From Dysidea avara (lineage: Eukaryota > Porifera > Demospongiae > Dictyoceratida > Dysideidae): 64,000 nt of DNA. A program made the translations under genes and the position numbers. Under the pieces are notes generated by a model. It had not been told where the DNA came from. It saw nothing but the letters and a program-made list of their open reading frames with translations, and searched no databases. Below are positions 29,135 through 40,961 of this stretch, in pieces; the stretch's first letter is position 1; each line of letters opens with the position of its first letter. The DNA lies in NCBI RefSeq assembly GCF_963678975.1, contig NC_089275.1, positions 18,240,220 through 18,304,219 of the forward strand. The letters are read 5' to 3'.

Positions 29135-30473
29135 CATACAGTTCACAATGGTGAACAATATTAATGGTTAACAATATACACTGAAACCTGCAGGTCACTT
29201 CTTGTGGAAGATTGCTCTCTACACAAAATGACACATTCAGAGATTGTATTTAGATGGATGATACAGTAACGCATTGTGACTTCAATACTCGTGATGTGTC
29301 ACTGCTAGGCAGCAACCATATACACGGCACTGCCAATGCACAACATCGCACTTGCTCGCACACACAATTTCGCTCAAGATTTTACAAATTGATAATTAAG
29401 GGGTGTGGAAACTAACTGTTTGCTCGAAAGACTGTGTGGCAGCTGTTTCCCTTCTGTACAAGTGGCCACCAAGACAGGTCCACTGTGGATGAAAGCCAGG
29501 CATTAGATATTTGGTATTTCATGTGTTGAAGGCATTCCAGGGTTTCCGGTAGTCTCAAATCTCACCACAGTTTAACTCAGGCAGTGTTGTGGTCACCACT
29601 AAACCACTGGAATGCTGTGTTATGTTCATCGTATGCTTGGCTACTATATTGTAGAACTGAAATGGATACTCTGAAAAATATATCCTATGGATAATGACTT
29701 CATCACTTTCTTCATCAGGAACTTATAAGGACCAATAGTGAAACTTTTTACACTTTGGGCTGACAGCCAACTGCCTAAGTCTGAAGCAGTGCCTTTGGTG
29801 CTCTAACAGATTGGCTGCCCCCTTGCTGCCAGCACTCACTGTCTCATACGCTGTCACACACTAAATCCATCTCTATAGCCAGTTAGAACAGCATGCTTCT
29901 TACCTTTTTTAAGGCTGCAAAATGCAGCCACCTTTTTAAAAAGGCAGGTCAGAAAATTTGTCCCTACGGCCTGAATAATGACCAGTTTTCACTGTACTAT
30001 TAGTGATTAGTGATCATGGAGGATTATTTATTAAGATACTAAGATATACAAATGCTACAACCTCTAAATATAGCAGTAAATTTTTTACCCTGGTCCAATG
30101 TATAATAATCGTGAGAGACTCTACTGTGACAAATACATGTTTATCATGATATGTCCTAATTGCCTTTTTACAATTAAGTTTTACAACACAAATACATGTA
30201 TAGTTAAACTCACCAATTGTGACTAAATCCCTTCAACACGAAAAGACAAGTAATGAGACAACCTTGGAGACAACAGCCTCACAAGCCTATTCTGGTGTGC
30301 TTATTTAGTAGTAATATAAATTTTAAAAGCGTTTGTTTACAACAGGACATAATTACATGTCCCTCTATTGTCTCTGTACATACTTGCCTTTTCTTTGCTA
30401 TTCTCATTTCATTTCACAAGATCTCTTGGCAGGGGTGTAGCTTCTTCGCTTGAATTAGTCAATGCTTGAAGTA
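29135..30473. other. Intergenic with possible MITE debris
   Basis: No gene. An ACTGAAACCTGCAGG at 29187 and a GACCAGTTTTCACTGTAC at 29980 could be worn ends of a related TA-element about 0.8 kb long, but the inner arms do not pair well. Confidence 0.35.
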
Positions 30474-30638
30474 GATCGAGATACTCTAATAGAACAGTCA
30501 CATTTCTACAAGTGCCATATTTTTATATTGTAAAGTCTGTAAGTAGCTAGTACTTTACAATCTGATGCTAAGCAGAAGTTGTAACTATGCTAAATATTGA
30601 TAGCTGTTTTGTGACTGCTCTAATAGAGTATCTTGATC
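30474..30638. mobile_element. MITE with GATACTCTAATAGAG ends
   Basis: Terminal inverted repeats of 28 bp, GATCGAGATACTCTAATAGA... at 30474-30501 and the inverse at 30611-30638, enclosing 109 bp without coding frames. The end sequence is the same motif that sits inside the composite elements. Confidence 0.8.
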
Positions 30639-30729
30639 GTTTTAATGCAGTACAAGATGAAAGGTAAAGTGTTATTAAGGGTTTACTAGTTAAAATGGGT
30701 GTTAGTTGACTGCAGTTGCATGCCACTAA

Positions 30730-30920
30730 CAGGGATGCCCAGGGAAATTAGGGGGACCAGGAAAAAGAGTTAAAGAGGGGTCCAGGGGCAAGGAAGGGTC
30801 TAGATCCTGACTGCTCTATTAGAGTATATCGATCTTTCTTTAAACAGATATTTAAGGGGCCCCTTTCAGGCTGGTGCAGAGGGCAAAATACCCCAGTTAT
30901 CCCCCCCCCATGTGGGCGGC
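30730..30920. repeat. G-rich / C-rich dispersed repeat fragment
   Basis: A stretch with AGGGGGACCAGG, GAGGGGTCCAGGGGC, then AAGGGGCCCCTTTCAGG and a C9 tract (CCCCCCCCCATGTGGG). It is interrupted at 30808-30835 by another CTGACTGCTCTATTAGAGTA motif. Its composition differs sharply from its surroundings; probable repeat of unknown class. Confidence 0.4.
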
Positions 30921-31047
30921 CCTGGCCACTAAAATTACAGTTATATTTTAATATTCTGTCACTGTAATCTGGGGTTTCTGTCAAAACCATGGAAACTCAC
31001 CTACTGTTATCAACAGTGCATTGCTTATTCTAACAAAAAGTATTGAA

Positions 31048-31608
31048 ATCCCATCCAAAAACAGCTTATAGCTGTAAAAAAGGTGCGTGTCCAAGTAAAG
31101 CAGAGTTAACTGCGACAAAAAGTAATGATATCATAATGCGGCCATGTGCGAGGTGTGCAAGTTGTAAAATTAATATTAGCTAATCAGATAATACAATGTT
31201 ATTGTTAAAGTGTTAATGAGAACTATGTGACGCTGCTAGTTTTTAAGTGTGTGAGCATCTTCATAAATGCCACACAAATTTAATTCTCAATAAAGCAATG
31301 TGTATAGATTCTCTGGCTAAACTCAAACTATTTATTGCTATCAGAGAATCTATACACATTGCTTTATTGAGAATTAAATTTGTGTGGCATTTATGAAGAT
31401 GCTTACACACTTAAAAACTAGCAGCATCACATAGTTCTCATTAACACTTTAACAATAACATTGTATTATCTGATTAGCTAATATTAATTTTACAACTTGC
31501 ACACCTCGCACATGGCCGCATTATGATATCATTACTTTTTGTCGCAGTTAACTCTCCTTTACTTGGATGCGCACTTTTTTACAGCTATAAGCTGTTTTTG
31601 GATGGGAT
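31048..31608. mobile_element. 561-bp near-perfect palindrome (foldback element)
   Basis: Two arms of about 265-270 bp, 31048-31317 and 31343-31608, meet around a roughly 25-bp centre. Mismatches are only a handful. The ends ATCCCATCCAAAAACAGC...GCTGTAAAAAAGGTGCG resemble the composite-element palindrome ends (TCTAATCCAAAACAGC), so the two are probably related families. No protein is encoded. Confidence 0.92.
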
Positions 31609-33240
31609 ATGGTATTACACACTTCATGCATTGTACTGAGTCAGCAGCAGAACTATGTTGCTAGTATTGTACAGTTCTCACATAGTATTATCCAAGAACT
31701 GTGTGGTACAGAGCATTCAGTGAAGTTCTTTTTTTTAAAAAAAGAGGTGTTCTTTAATACCTTATGGGTGTACAGAAAAACCCCATGAGTGTAATGGAAC
31801 ACCCCATAAGAGTGTAACTGAACACCTGTGGGGAGCCCAGTTGTAATGGCAGATATAACACCCCAAAAGATGCTAATGTAAGAACCCATTTTTTACAGTG
31901 CACATGCACAAGGCTTCACACACCACAGAGACTGCTTAGGTCATTTGGAAGACTTCCAACTACCATTTATGGTTTAGCACCCTCCTCAAAGACACACGCA
32001 AATGTTAGAATACTGCAGGTAATTTATCCCAACTACTTTGTATCTCCAAATACTCATCTTGCAGCACGTCAATTGGAATCACCAATGTACGGCATATGTA
32101 TATAGCATGATAACATTAAAGTGTGTATGTGCCATTGATGACATTAAAAATCATTGCCTGCTCTATTATGCCAAACTCATAGACATTACAACACTTCTTT
32201 TAGCCAAGTTTCTAAGTTGATCACACCTGTATAAGCCAAGGCATATTGTGCACGTTAAACTATGACTTCAATTTCTGTCACAGTAGTCAAATAATGTAAC
32301 CTGGGTAAAGAACCGTGCAGTATACGTTTCGTACAAAAAAGTAACGTACATCACATCCTGAGAGTTGAATATATCTTCTCTCTTGTGTCCAAGCTTGTGT
32401 CTGTGTGTCTCGTATTATCATAGATAATATACGCGCTGGCACGCACCTCGTTTCGCGCGTCTTAGTGAAAACAATTCAGTCTCGCTATAAGACGTTGTGG
32501 TAAGCACCTTAAAATGTTAGATTATTGAATACATTTGTAACTTTATATTTTTGTCGCTTAAAGCGGGTCCATTGTATGTCAGCTTGCCAATACTAGTAAA
32601 AACGATTTTTTATCTTTTACGAGCGAGTGTTCGTCTTTTTGGCTTGTAAATCACACATTATAGGCCTTTGCTGGTGTTATGTGTATTCGTGGTGTAGTTA
32701 GCCGTATTCATTAACCTTGAATAATAGTGATGATCTCTGCACCATCTGATTTACCAGCATCTTTGCTTTGGTTTCCTTTGATAATATTCCACGTTGTTGA
32801 ATTGTCTTAGTTTTAGGCTACCTACTTTATGTATTCCTGGGTTAACAGTAGACATTGATCTGTTACTTTATATCTAATTTGTTGTTTTCTGCTATAGCTC
32901 AATTATTCATTGTATTTCTTGATTTCACCTGTTACACATAATGGTGTCAGTGTAACAACAGTTTATCTGGGTATGCCTGGTAAACCTAAAAGGCCAGGAG
33001 GTCATGGGTATGGTAGGAGAAGCAAGAAGTGCATTGGGCGACGGTTTAAATCATCAAAGAAGAGAGCAGTTGCTGCAAATGAAAGTACACCAGCACATGA
33101 AGAGGTATGCGACTTTGTGTGTTGCTGTGCAATCTTGAGCTAAAATATTAGGATACCCTTGCAAGTTTGTATCTATGGTATTATCGATCTTCATAGGCGC
33201 ACTGTAATCTCTGAATAATTATTTTTATAAAAGCGGCAGA
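31609..33240. other. Region 5' of the Ty3-type element
   Basis: Contains one plausible short exon (listed at 32971-33103). No 5' LTR could be matched to the sequence after 37086. GCGCTGGCACGCACCTCG near 32430 is locally GC-rich, but its role is unknown. Confidence 0.4.
32971..33103 (+). CDS. Short basic exon, possible orphan first exon
   Basis: ATG at 32971 opens 44 codons (MPGKPKRPGGHGYGRRSKKC, then RRFKSSKKRA and STPAHEE) and ends at a plausible donor (GAG|GTATGC). It is highly basic, like the N-terminal exons of some transposon-derived nuclear proteins. The retrotransposon remains begin about 150 bp downstream and no partner exon was found. It could be a real first exon cut off by the insertion, or chance. 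Confidence 0.3.
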
Positions 33241-36200
33241 GGCGCTTATGGACTCAACATGGGTGGACAAAACAATAGCCTGACCGCTGACATGAAAGAT
33301 GCTGACAAATGCCGTGTAATTCTACTGGGTGCCTGCGGACAACAAACTTACAAAGTGATTCGCAACCTTGTAGCACCAAAGAAACCAGCAGAATGTACGT
33401 TTGAAGACATAACAGGACATTTGGCAAGATACTTCAGTCCTAACTGAACCTTCGAAAATAGTACAATGATTTAAGTTTAACACTCGCTGTTGTCAGCAGG
33501 GAGAAAGCATCGCGAAGTTTGTAGCTGAACTGCGACAAATTGCTCAACATTGTGGGTATGAAGCTACCCTGCTTCGTGATCGTTTAGTTTGTGGTTTGAA
33601 TGACTCCCGAATACAGCGAAGATTGTTGTCAGAACCTGATCTAACGTTTAAGAAAGCCTATGAACTCGCACAAGCCATTGAAACTGCAGAAAAGGACACT
33701 AAGGATCTGGCAGCTGGAGCAGGTACAGGTCAGCATTCGATGCACAGTGTACAAAAGGGTGCTACAGTTCAGAAGACTTGCTACCATTGTTTTAAAGAGA
33801 CAACATAACCCTGACTCTTGTTATTACAAGGACAGTACTTGTCATGGTTGTGGTAAGAAAGGCCACATCCTGAAAGCTTGCAAGGCTTCTCCTAAATCAA
33901 TACCACCTGCTCCCCAACCCAAGAATCTTAAGACTTCGCTCAAAACCACAAAATGCAATACAAGCTGAAGACAGTCCTATTGTTACAGAATCGGCAGAGC
34001 AAGCTTATACATTGTTTCACATTGACAATCAGACTCACCCACCAATTAACATTGACTTGACAATTAACGGTCATCAGGTGAAAATGGAATTGGATACTGG
34101 TGCAGCTATTTCTGTGATTAGTGAACAGACTTTTAAGACTGTTCTTTTGCAACAGCTGCCATTACAAGTTTCCAGTTTACAATTACACACCTATACCGGA
34201 GAACAGCTCACAGTCCTAGGACAGATACATGTCAGTGTACAATACAATGACCAGTCATGTAGTTTACCTGTGATTGTTGTGAGTGGCACTGGACCCAACT
34301 TGATGGGCAGAGATTGGCTGAAACACATAAAATTGAATTGGCCTAAATTATGTGCTGTATCCATGCCCACACCATTACAAGAAGTTTTAAACCGGCACAG
34401 AACAGTTTTCCGTGATGAACTGGGTAAGTTGGATGGCACTCAAGCCAGTATTGTCGTAGACCCTAATGTTCAGCCACGTTTTTACAAACCCCGATCCTTA
34501 CCTTATTCATTCAAAGCTTAAGTTGAAACTGAACTTGACCGTTTACAGACTGAAGGTGTTATCACCCCTTTACAATTTTCTCCATGGGCAGCTCCAATTG
34601 TTCCCATCGTCAAGAGTGATGGCAACATCAGAATATATGGTGACTATAAATTAACAGTCAACCAAGCAGCAAGAGTAGACAAGTACCCGTTGCCAAAGCT
34701 GAAGATTTGTTTGCGTCTCTGACAGGAGGAACCACATTTAGTAAACTTGATCTTGCCCATGCGTATCAACAAATTTGTCTTGACGAATCATCCAAGACCC
34801 TAGTGACTGTCAACACTCATCGTGGTCTGTTTGTGTAGTTACCCTTTGGTGTTTCAACAGCACCAGCGATTTTTCAAAGAATTATTGATTCATTGTTACA
34901 AGGTATTCCTAATGTAGTTGCTTATCTTGACCACATTCTAATTACAGGAAGAAGTGACGAGCATTTACAGAACCTAGAAGCAGTTTTAACCAAATTGGAA
35001 GATGCTGGGTTACGTTTGAAACTATCGAAGTGCTCATTAATGTCAGTTTCAGTAGAGTATTTGGGTTACCGTATTGATAGTCAAGGTCTTCACCCTACCC
35101 AATTGCAAGCTAAAGTACAAGCAGTGAAGGATGCACCTGTTCCTACTGATGTTACTAAGTTAAAATCCTTCCTTGGGCTAATTAACTACTACCAGAAATT
35201 CCTTCCAGACCTCTCATCAGTGTTGGCACCCTTAAATGAACTGTTACAGAAAGGTCGCAAGTGGAACTGGACTAGTACGCAACAAACAGTGTTTGAGAAA
35301 GCCAAGAGTTTGTTACAATCGTCATCACTCTTAGTTCACTACGACCCCACCAAGCAATTGATTTTAGCCTGCGATGCGTCATCGTATGGAATTAGTGCCG
35401 TATTGTCACAATGTCAAGATGATGGCTCTGTGAGACCTGTTGCTTTTGCATCGAGATCATTATCAGAAGCAGAGAAAAACTACTCGCAATTTGAAAAGGA
35501 ATGGTTAGCCATTGTGTTTGGTGTAAAACGTTTCCATCAATACTTGTATGGTCGCCATTTCATTATATTTTCAGATCATCAGCCCCTGAGACATCTGTTC
35601 AGTGAAACCAAGGCAGTACCGCCTATGGCATCAGGGAGAATCCAGAGATGGGCTCTTACACTTAGCTCCTATGAGTATGAACTGAAATATAGACAAGGCA
35701 AAGACCAAGGAAACTGTAATGCACTAAGTCGACTTCCTTTACCGGACTACCCTAAGACTGTCCCTATTCTAGGAGACATCCTACAGTTAACTGAACAGTT
35801 GTCATTGTCACCAGTTACCTCCAAAAACATCCAAGTTTTGATGAAGAAAGGCAGAGTATTAACTAAAGTCTTAAATTTTGTGTTGCATGGTTGGCCACAC
35901 ACTAAGGTGGACGAAGAATTGAGATCGTATTTCTCAAGAAGGAATGAGTTAAGTCATTTTGATGGTTGTTTGTTATGGGGATCCAGAGTAATTGTACCCC
36001 CACCAGTCCAAGAAACTGTACTCAAGATCCTTCATGAAGGCCATCCAGGTAGCACTAGAACGAAGCAATTGGCAAGAGGTTATGTTTGGTGGCAAAATTT
36101 GAATGCTCAGTTGGAGAATACTGTAAGTTGTTGTGAGAAGTGTCAAGCAGTACAGCCAACACCTGCCAAGGCCCCACTCCATCCCTGGCAATGGCCGAAG

Positions 36201-37110
36201 CGACCTTGGTCCTATGACTATGCCGGCCCATTCTTGAACAAAATGTTTGTAGTGATTATCGACACTCACTCGAAGTGGATGAAAGTGATACCTGTTTCAA
36301 ATGCTACTACAGCTGTGACTGTTGAGAAACTGTGTTGAGTGTGTTTACTATTCATGGACTTCCACATACAATAGTGTCTGATAATGGATCAGTTTTCACC
36401 AGTTCAGAATTTGCCGAGTTTGTTAAACAGAATGGGATTGAACACATTCCCATACCACCCAGCTTCAAACGGCCTTGCTGAAAGGTCTGTACAAATCTTT
36501 AAGAATGGACTCAAATGAATAACTGATGATCCACTGGAGACCCGATTGAACCAGTTCTTGTTTAAATACCGTATAGCCCCACAGAGCACTACTGGGTTAT
36601 CCCCAGCAGAGATGTTGTTTGGTCGCAGACTCAGATCACATCTAGACCTACTCATGCCTAGTGTAGCAACTAGAATTCAAGCTAACCAGCAACAGCAAAA
36701 GGCTAATCATGATAGCAAGCGTAAGTTGTGTGAGTTTGATATTGATGATGCTGTTTATGTTAAGAACTTCATTGGAATTCCTGCCTGGTTACCTGGTGTA
36801 ATTGAGAAGTGCCGTGGGCCGTTGTCATATTTAGTAAAGTTACAGAGCAACAAAATGGTCTGTCGTCATGTAGACCATGTGAAGATTCGTATGTCGAACA
36901 ATGACGTTACTGACATTTCTGACTCTGATGATGATTTCCTTTAATTGGAGGCCAGTTGAACTCCCCAGCAGTAGAACAGTCAAACGCTGCTGAAGTACCT
37001 AACACTCATATGTCGCTCTACTAGAGTACAACATCCTCCAAATTGTTGGTCTCCAGATGACAATTCATCTTTATGAGGGAGGAAATGTAGTGACTTGAAC
37101 ATTAATTAGA
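33241..37110 (+). pseudogene. Decayed Ty3/Gypsy-type LTR retrotransposon (gag, pol)
   Basis: Collinear fragments in changing frames. Gag starts about 33259 and has a CCHC-type knuckle pair near 33780-33880. The aspartic protease has D-T-G-A at about 34093. Reverse transcriptase lies at 34530-35080, RNase H (with DAS) at about 35360-35720, an integrase HHCC finger at about 36030-36150, and an integrase core to about 36520 and 36546-36944. Breaks: stops in gag near 33445, at 34519-34521, about 34837 and 36336-36338, plus frame changes near 33800, 34690 and 36450. The RT box reads Y-L-D-H, so a catalytic Asp is lost. A purine tract (GAGGGAGGAAA at 37075-37085) followed by TGTAGTGAC fits a polypurine tract and 3' LTR start, but the LTRs themselves were not matched. 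Not functional. Confidence 0.9.
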
Positions 37111-38074
37111 ATAATCATGTAACTGTACACTTGCATATACCAGTTTTCCAGATTCTAACCTTTTCATGATTGTAACTTGTTCGTGATTGTACATGCTGTT
37201 TTTAATCCTTCTAATCTTATTGACTTGTGTTGTTGTTGGTCCGGTATGTGTGATAATGACTCACTGACTGAGTATATTACATTCTCCAAGTAAAATGAAG
37301 TTTCCAGCATACACAGAAATATACAAGTACCAGTACTAGATGCAATGAATAGTTTTTGTTTACCAGCTCTTTCTACTAGCAAGGAACTAGCTATCTTCAT
37401 AATGAGATTAGCAAAGGATGGCACCACTGAAAACCATATAGCATCTCGTACACTAAATTCTTAGGATTGTAGAACTATAAGACATAGCTGCTGTAGGTCC
37501 ACTCATTGCAGAAAGCACTTGAAGAGTGCAGCCTAAGAACACTGCATACAATACTTCCTAACCTTGCTATAGAAAATCCACCTGATAGATTGTATCATAC
37601 CTGTACAAGGAACACAAGTCTGTAATATAAAACCATCCATGGCTATATGTTGTGCTCTATAACAGCTACACATGTTACTATCAAGTTATCACACTGTATC
37701 TGTGATCAAGATTGCATTTGTAACTAAACATATAATGTGTATATATATATATATATACACACAAACATTCTTGACAGTGTGTGACTTGTCAGGGACACCT
37801 AATGCACTAGTCATGTGTGGGACAATAGCACTTATTCAGTTATTCTAACACTGTGATTTTCTCCTTCATGAAACAAGCAAGTAGCTATTGGAAGGAATAG
37901 AAGAGTTGCTTGTTAGACCTTATTTTCTTACCTTGTGAAGTAGCAAGACTCGTAAACCACTTAGCTAGAACAGATTGTGAAAATAGTCAATATTAAAATT
38001 GTCATCTTTTAAACTTATATGTTAATGGTATATGTACAACCCAATAATACATGAGATTAGTGGGTTAAAGTATA
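37111..38074. other. Possible 3' LTR remnant and intergenic sequence
   Basis: No gene. A short (TA)n tract lies at about 37738-37756. Whether 37086 onward is a full 3' LTR cannot be told without a 5' partner. Confidence 0.4.
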
Positions 38075-39806
38075 TCTAATCCAAAACAGCCAAGCTGTAA
38101 AAAGAGTGCGGCCTTGGATTTCACATCTTTTTTCACCATAGCCTTTCTGAAGGCCGCACTCTTTTATTACAGCTTGACTGTTTTGGATTAGATTTCACTT
38201 CTTTTTGTATTTGTATACCCCAAAGCCGGCCATAGGCCGGCTTTAGGGCTTTTTAACCTATCATTTTTTTCTTTACCACAGGAAGAAGAGAAGATGAAGC
38301 AGGGTGATTTCTTTGTAGCTGAACTGTCTACAAGGTAACTTCTTCTAGCTGATCTTTCTACAGGGCGATTTGTTTGTAGCTGAATTCTCTACAGGGCGAT
38401 TTGTTTGCAGCTGAACTCTCTACATGGTAGTTTCTTTGTAGCTGAACTCTCTACAATGTAACTACTTCTAGCTGAACTCTCTACAGGGTGACTTGTTTCT
38501 AGCTGATCTCTCTACAGGGTGACTTGTTTCTAGCTGAACTCTCCACAGGTGATTTGTTTGCAGCTGAACTCTCTTACATGGTGGTTTCTTTGTAGCTGAA
38601 CTCTCTACAAGGTGACTTCTTCTAGCTGATCTCTCTATAGGATGACTTGTTTCTAACTGAACTCTCTACAGGGTGATCTGTTCATAGCGGAACTTTCTAC
38701 TGGGTGATTTGTTTGCAGCTGAACTCTCTACACGATGGTTTCTTTGCAATTGAACTCTCTACAAGGTAACTTCTTCTAGCTGATCTCTCTACAGGGCAAT
38801 TTGTTTGTAGCTAAATTCTCTACAGGGTGATTTGTTTGCAGCTGAACTCTCTACATGATGGTTTCTTTGTAGCTGAACTCTCTATTGGGTACCTTCTTCT
38901 AGCTGATCTGACTACAGGGTGGCTTGTTTGTAGCTGAATTCCTACAGAATAACTTGCAATGTAATATCATTGAGTAAATTATAAACGCAACTGAATGCTT
39001 TATTAGGGTGACTGTTCTATTAGAGTATCTCGATCTCGCATTTGCTACACGAGTTGCCTTTCGAATCATAACTCAGTGGTTTGTAATCCAATTCTTCTGT
39101 ACTACTGCAAGGACTTTGTATGATGATTATTCCAGCTACATACTGCTTTTCAGCTCGTTGCTCTAAGCGGTTTGCCTGGTAGACACGAAAACTATTAGTT
39201 TTTTTATTCATAAAAATCGATCGCATAATTTTTAGACACAGGTTGGGTTTTGTGTCATATCTCCACGGTCTTTATCCCGATTCCTTTCTAACCACACAAA
39301 GGCACTCCTACTATGGTTGCTCTATCTACATATCAATTTTCAACTGATTCCTCCGAGGGGTTTACCCTGTAGGCGTGACAGACCTTCGACCTTATTGTAC
39401 GCAAATAATCGGTCATAACTCCGAGAATGTTCATCGTATTCCTACCAAAGTTGATAAGGAGATCCGCCTTAATGAGCCCTTTAAGTGTGCCAAATTTCAG
39501 CCCAATCCGAGCACGAATTCGTGTTTTATGGCGGATTTTTCGAAGTGTGCGAAATGAAAAAGTAGCGAAGAAATTAAAACGAAATTTTGTTCGCTCGTAT
39601 CTCGGAAATGACTGGAACGATTTTCTTCAAATTGGTATGGACTCCCCTTACTGGCTGGCATTTCTCTAGCAAATTTGGTTCCAATCGGATTAGGGATCAC
39701 AGAGCTACATAGGTGTGAAAATTACGTTTCCTTTCTTCCTGTTAATATACTCACGGTGTGGCGCGCCGGCTTCTTGGGCCGCACGACACACTATCGTGTG
39801 TCTGGA
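38075..39806 (+). mobile_element. Composite minisatellite-core element, copy B (complete order)
   Basis: Modules: terminal palindrome with internal deletion (38075-38196), hairpin AAAGCCGGCCATAGGCCGG (38222-38247), minisatellite (38300-38960), GTGACTGTTCTATTAGAGTA motif (39008), tail (39030-39806). The tail has GGCGCGCCGGCTTCTTGGG and the hairpin ACACACTATCGTGTGT, ending CTGGA before T. It starts TC after an A. Length 1732 bp. No transposase, Rep or helicase is encoded. Confidence 0.85.
38300..38960. repeat. Minisatellite of composite copy B
   Basis: About 22 units of the 30-bp GTAGCTGAACTCTCTACA-type repeat, in the opposite orientation to 1330-4060. Confidence 0.92.
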
Positions 39807-39959
39807 TTTGTAACTTAATGTGACAGAACTCTGCTTTAACACACAAAGCATTGTTAGTAGCAGTGGCAGATACGGGGTCTCTTGACCCCTCCAAACATTT
39901 TTAGTATACCAAGATCAAGATACTCCAATAGAGAAGTCACTCTAATAAAGCAGTCACAG
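39807..39959. other. Short spacer with two copies of the CTCTAATAGAG-type motif
   Basis: AGATACTCCAATAGAGAAGT at about 39912 and CTCTAATAAAGCAGTCAC at 39940 are diverged copies of the motif present in the composite and MITE ends. Confidence 0.5.
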
Positions 39960-40830
39960 TATTGGAGCAATGTGTAGTGAGCCTTTTTTTGGGCCTGGCA
40001 AAGACTTTTGATTGTGTTAATCATGACATTTTGCTACAAAAATTAGATCGCTATGGCATTGGGGGATGTGCTTTTGAGTGGATAAAAAGCTTTTTGTGTG
40101 GGAGAACCCAGCAATTGTGTGTACAAACACCCTTTCATCCAGGGAGTTAATAACAATTGGAGTTCCTCAAGGGTCTGTATTGGGATCTTTACTGTTTTCT
40201 ATATATTGTGCTAATGAATTACCAAATTCCATCAATATTTGTGACATTAATATGTATGCTGATGATACAGAGTTACACTACTGTCATAGTCAACTGCAGA
40301 GAGTAGAGCAGGTCCTTCAGACTGAACTTGAGCAAGTTTATAACTGGCTGGCAGTCAATGGATTCAAATTGAGTATTGCTAAATCGATGTGTATGCTGAT
40401 TGATTCACGACAAAGAATTGGCAGTAACACTTTATGTTTATCACTTAATGGCATGCAGTGTTTGAAACAAGTTTCGTCCACTGACTATATATATACATAG
40501 ATCAACATTTAGCTATATAACTTGGCAAAATCATATTGATTGTGTTTTGAAAAGAGTAAGAGGAAAGATTTATTCTATCAATTGTCTTGATCCTCCTTCT
40601 ACAGTCAGGAGTTATGATCAAGTATATCTTGCCAATTCTGGACTATATATTGTGATGTTGTGTGGGTACCACCCAATAATGCTAGCCAGACTAAAAGTCT
40701 TGAAAGATTTCATTCCAAATATATTTCTTCATGTACTGATTCATCTATCTTAAGATATTCTCTAACTGAGCGACGAAAGTTTCATACTACCTTACAAATT
40801 TATAAAAAATACCGCTCCAGTGTATCTCCA
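39960..40830 (+). pseudogene. LINE reverse-transcriptase fragment
   Basis: RT blocks in order across two or three frames: KTFDCVNHDILLQKLDRYGI, GVPQGSVLGSLLFSIY, and the catalytic box YADDTELHY (about 40254). A worn C-terminal tail follows with stops after about 40497 and LTERRKFHTTLQIYKKY near 40765-40815. There is no endonuclease domain and no 3' tail. It is a 5'- and 3'-truncated non-LTR copy of CR1/Jockey-like character by the RT pattern. Confidence 0.88.
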
Positions 40831-40961
40831 TAATGTTTGAGTATGCTATCAGTGTCATAGGACGTGTAAGCAGAAATGTAAATCGTTGGTTTGTTCCACA
40901 AATAAACACTAATTATGGGAAACCGCACAGTTTTTACTATCATGGAACCAAGAGTTCATAA

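Noticed and set aside
32300-32970. A 5' LTR for the Ty3-type element
   Set aside because: No stretch here matches the sequence after the polypurine tract at 37075-37085, so no LTR pair can be defended.
37738-37770. (TA)n tract as a regulatory element
   Set aside because: A short simple repeat with no gene nearby.
38075-39806. Calling the composite a definite Helitron
   Set aside because: TC start, end hairpin and A/T flanks fit, but the CTRR terminus and any Rep/helicase are absent, so it is reported as Helitron-like only.
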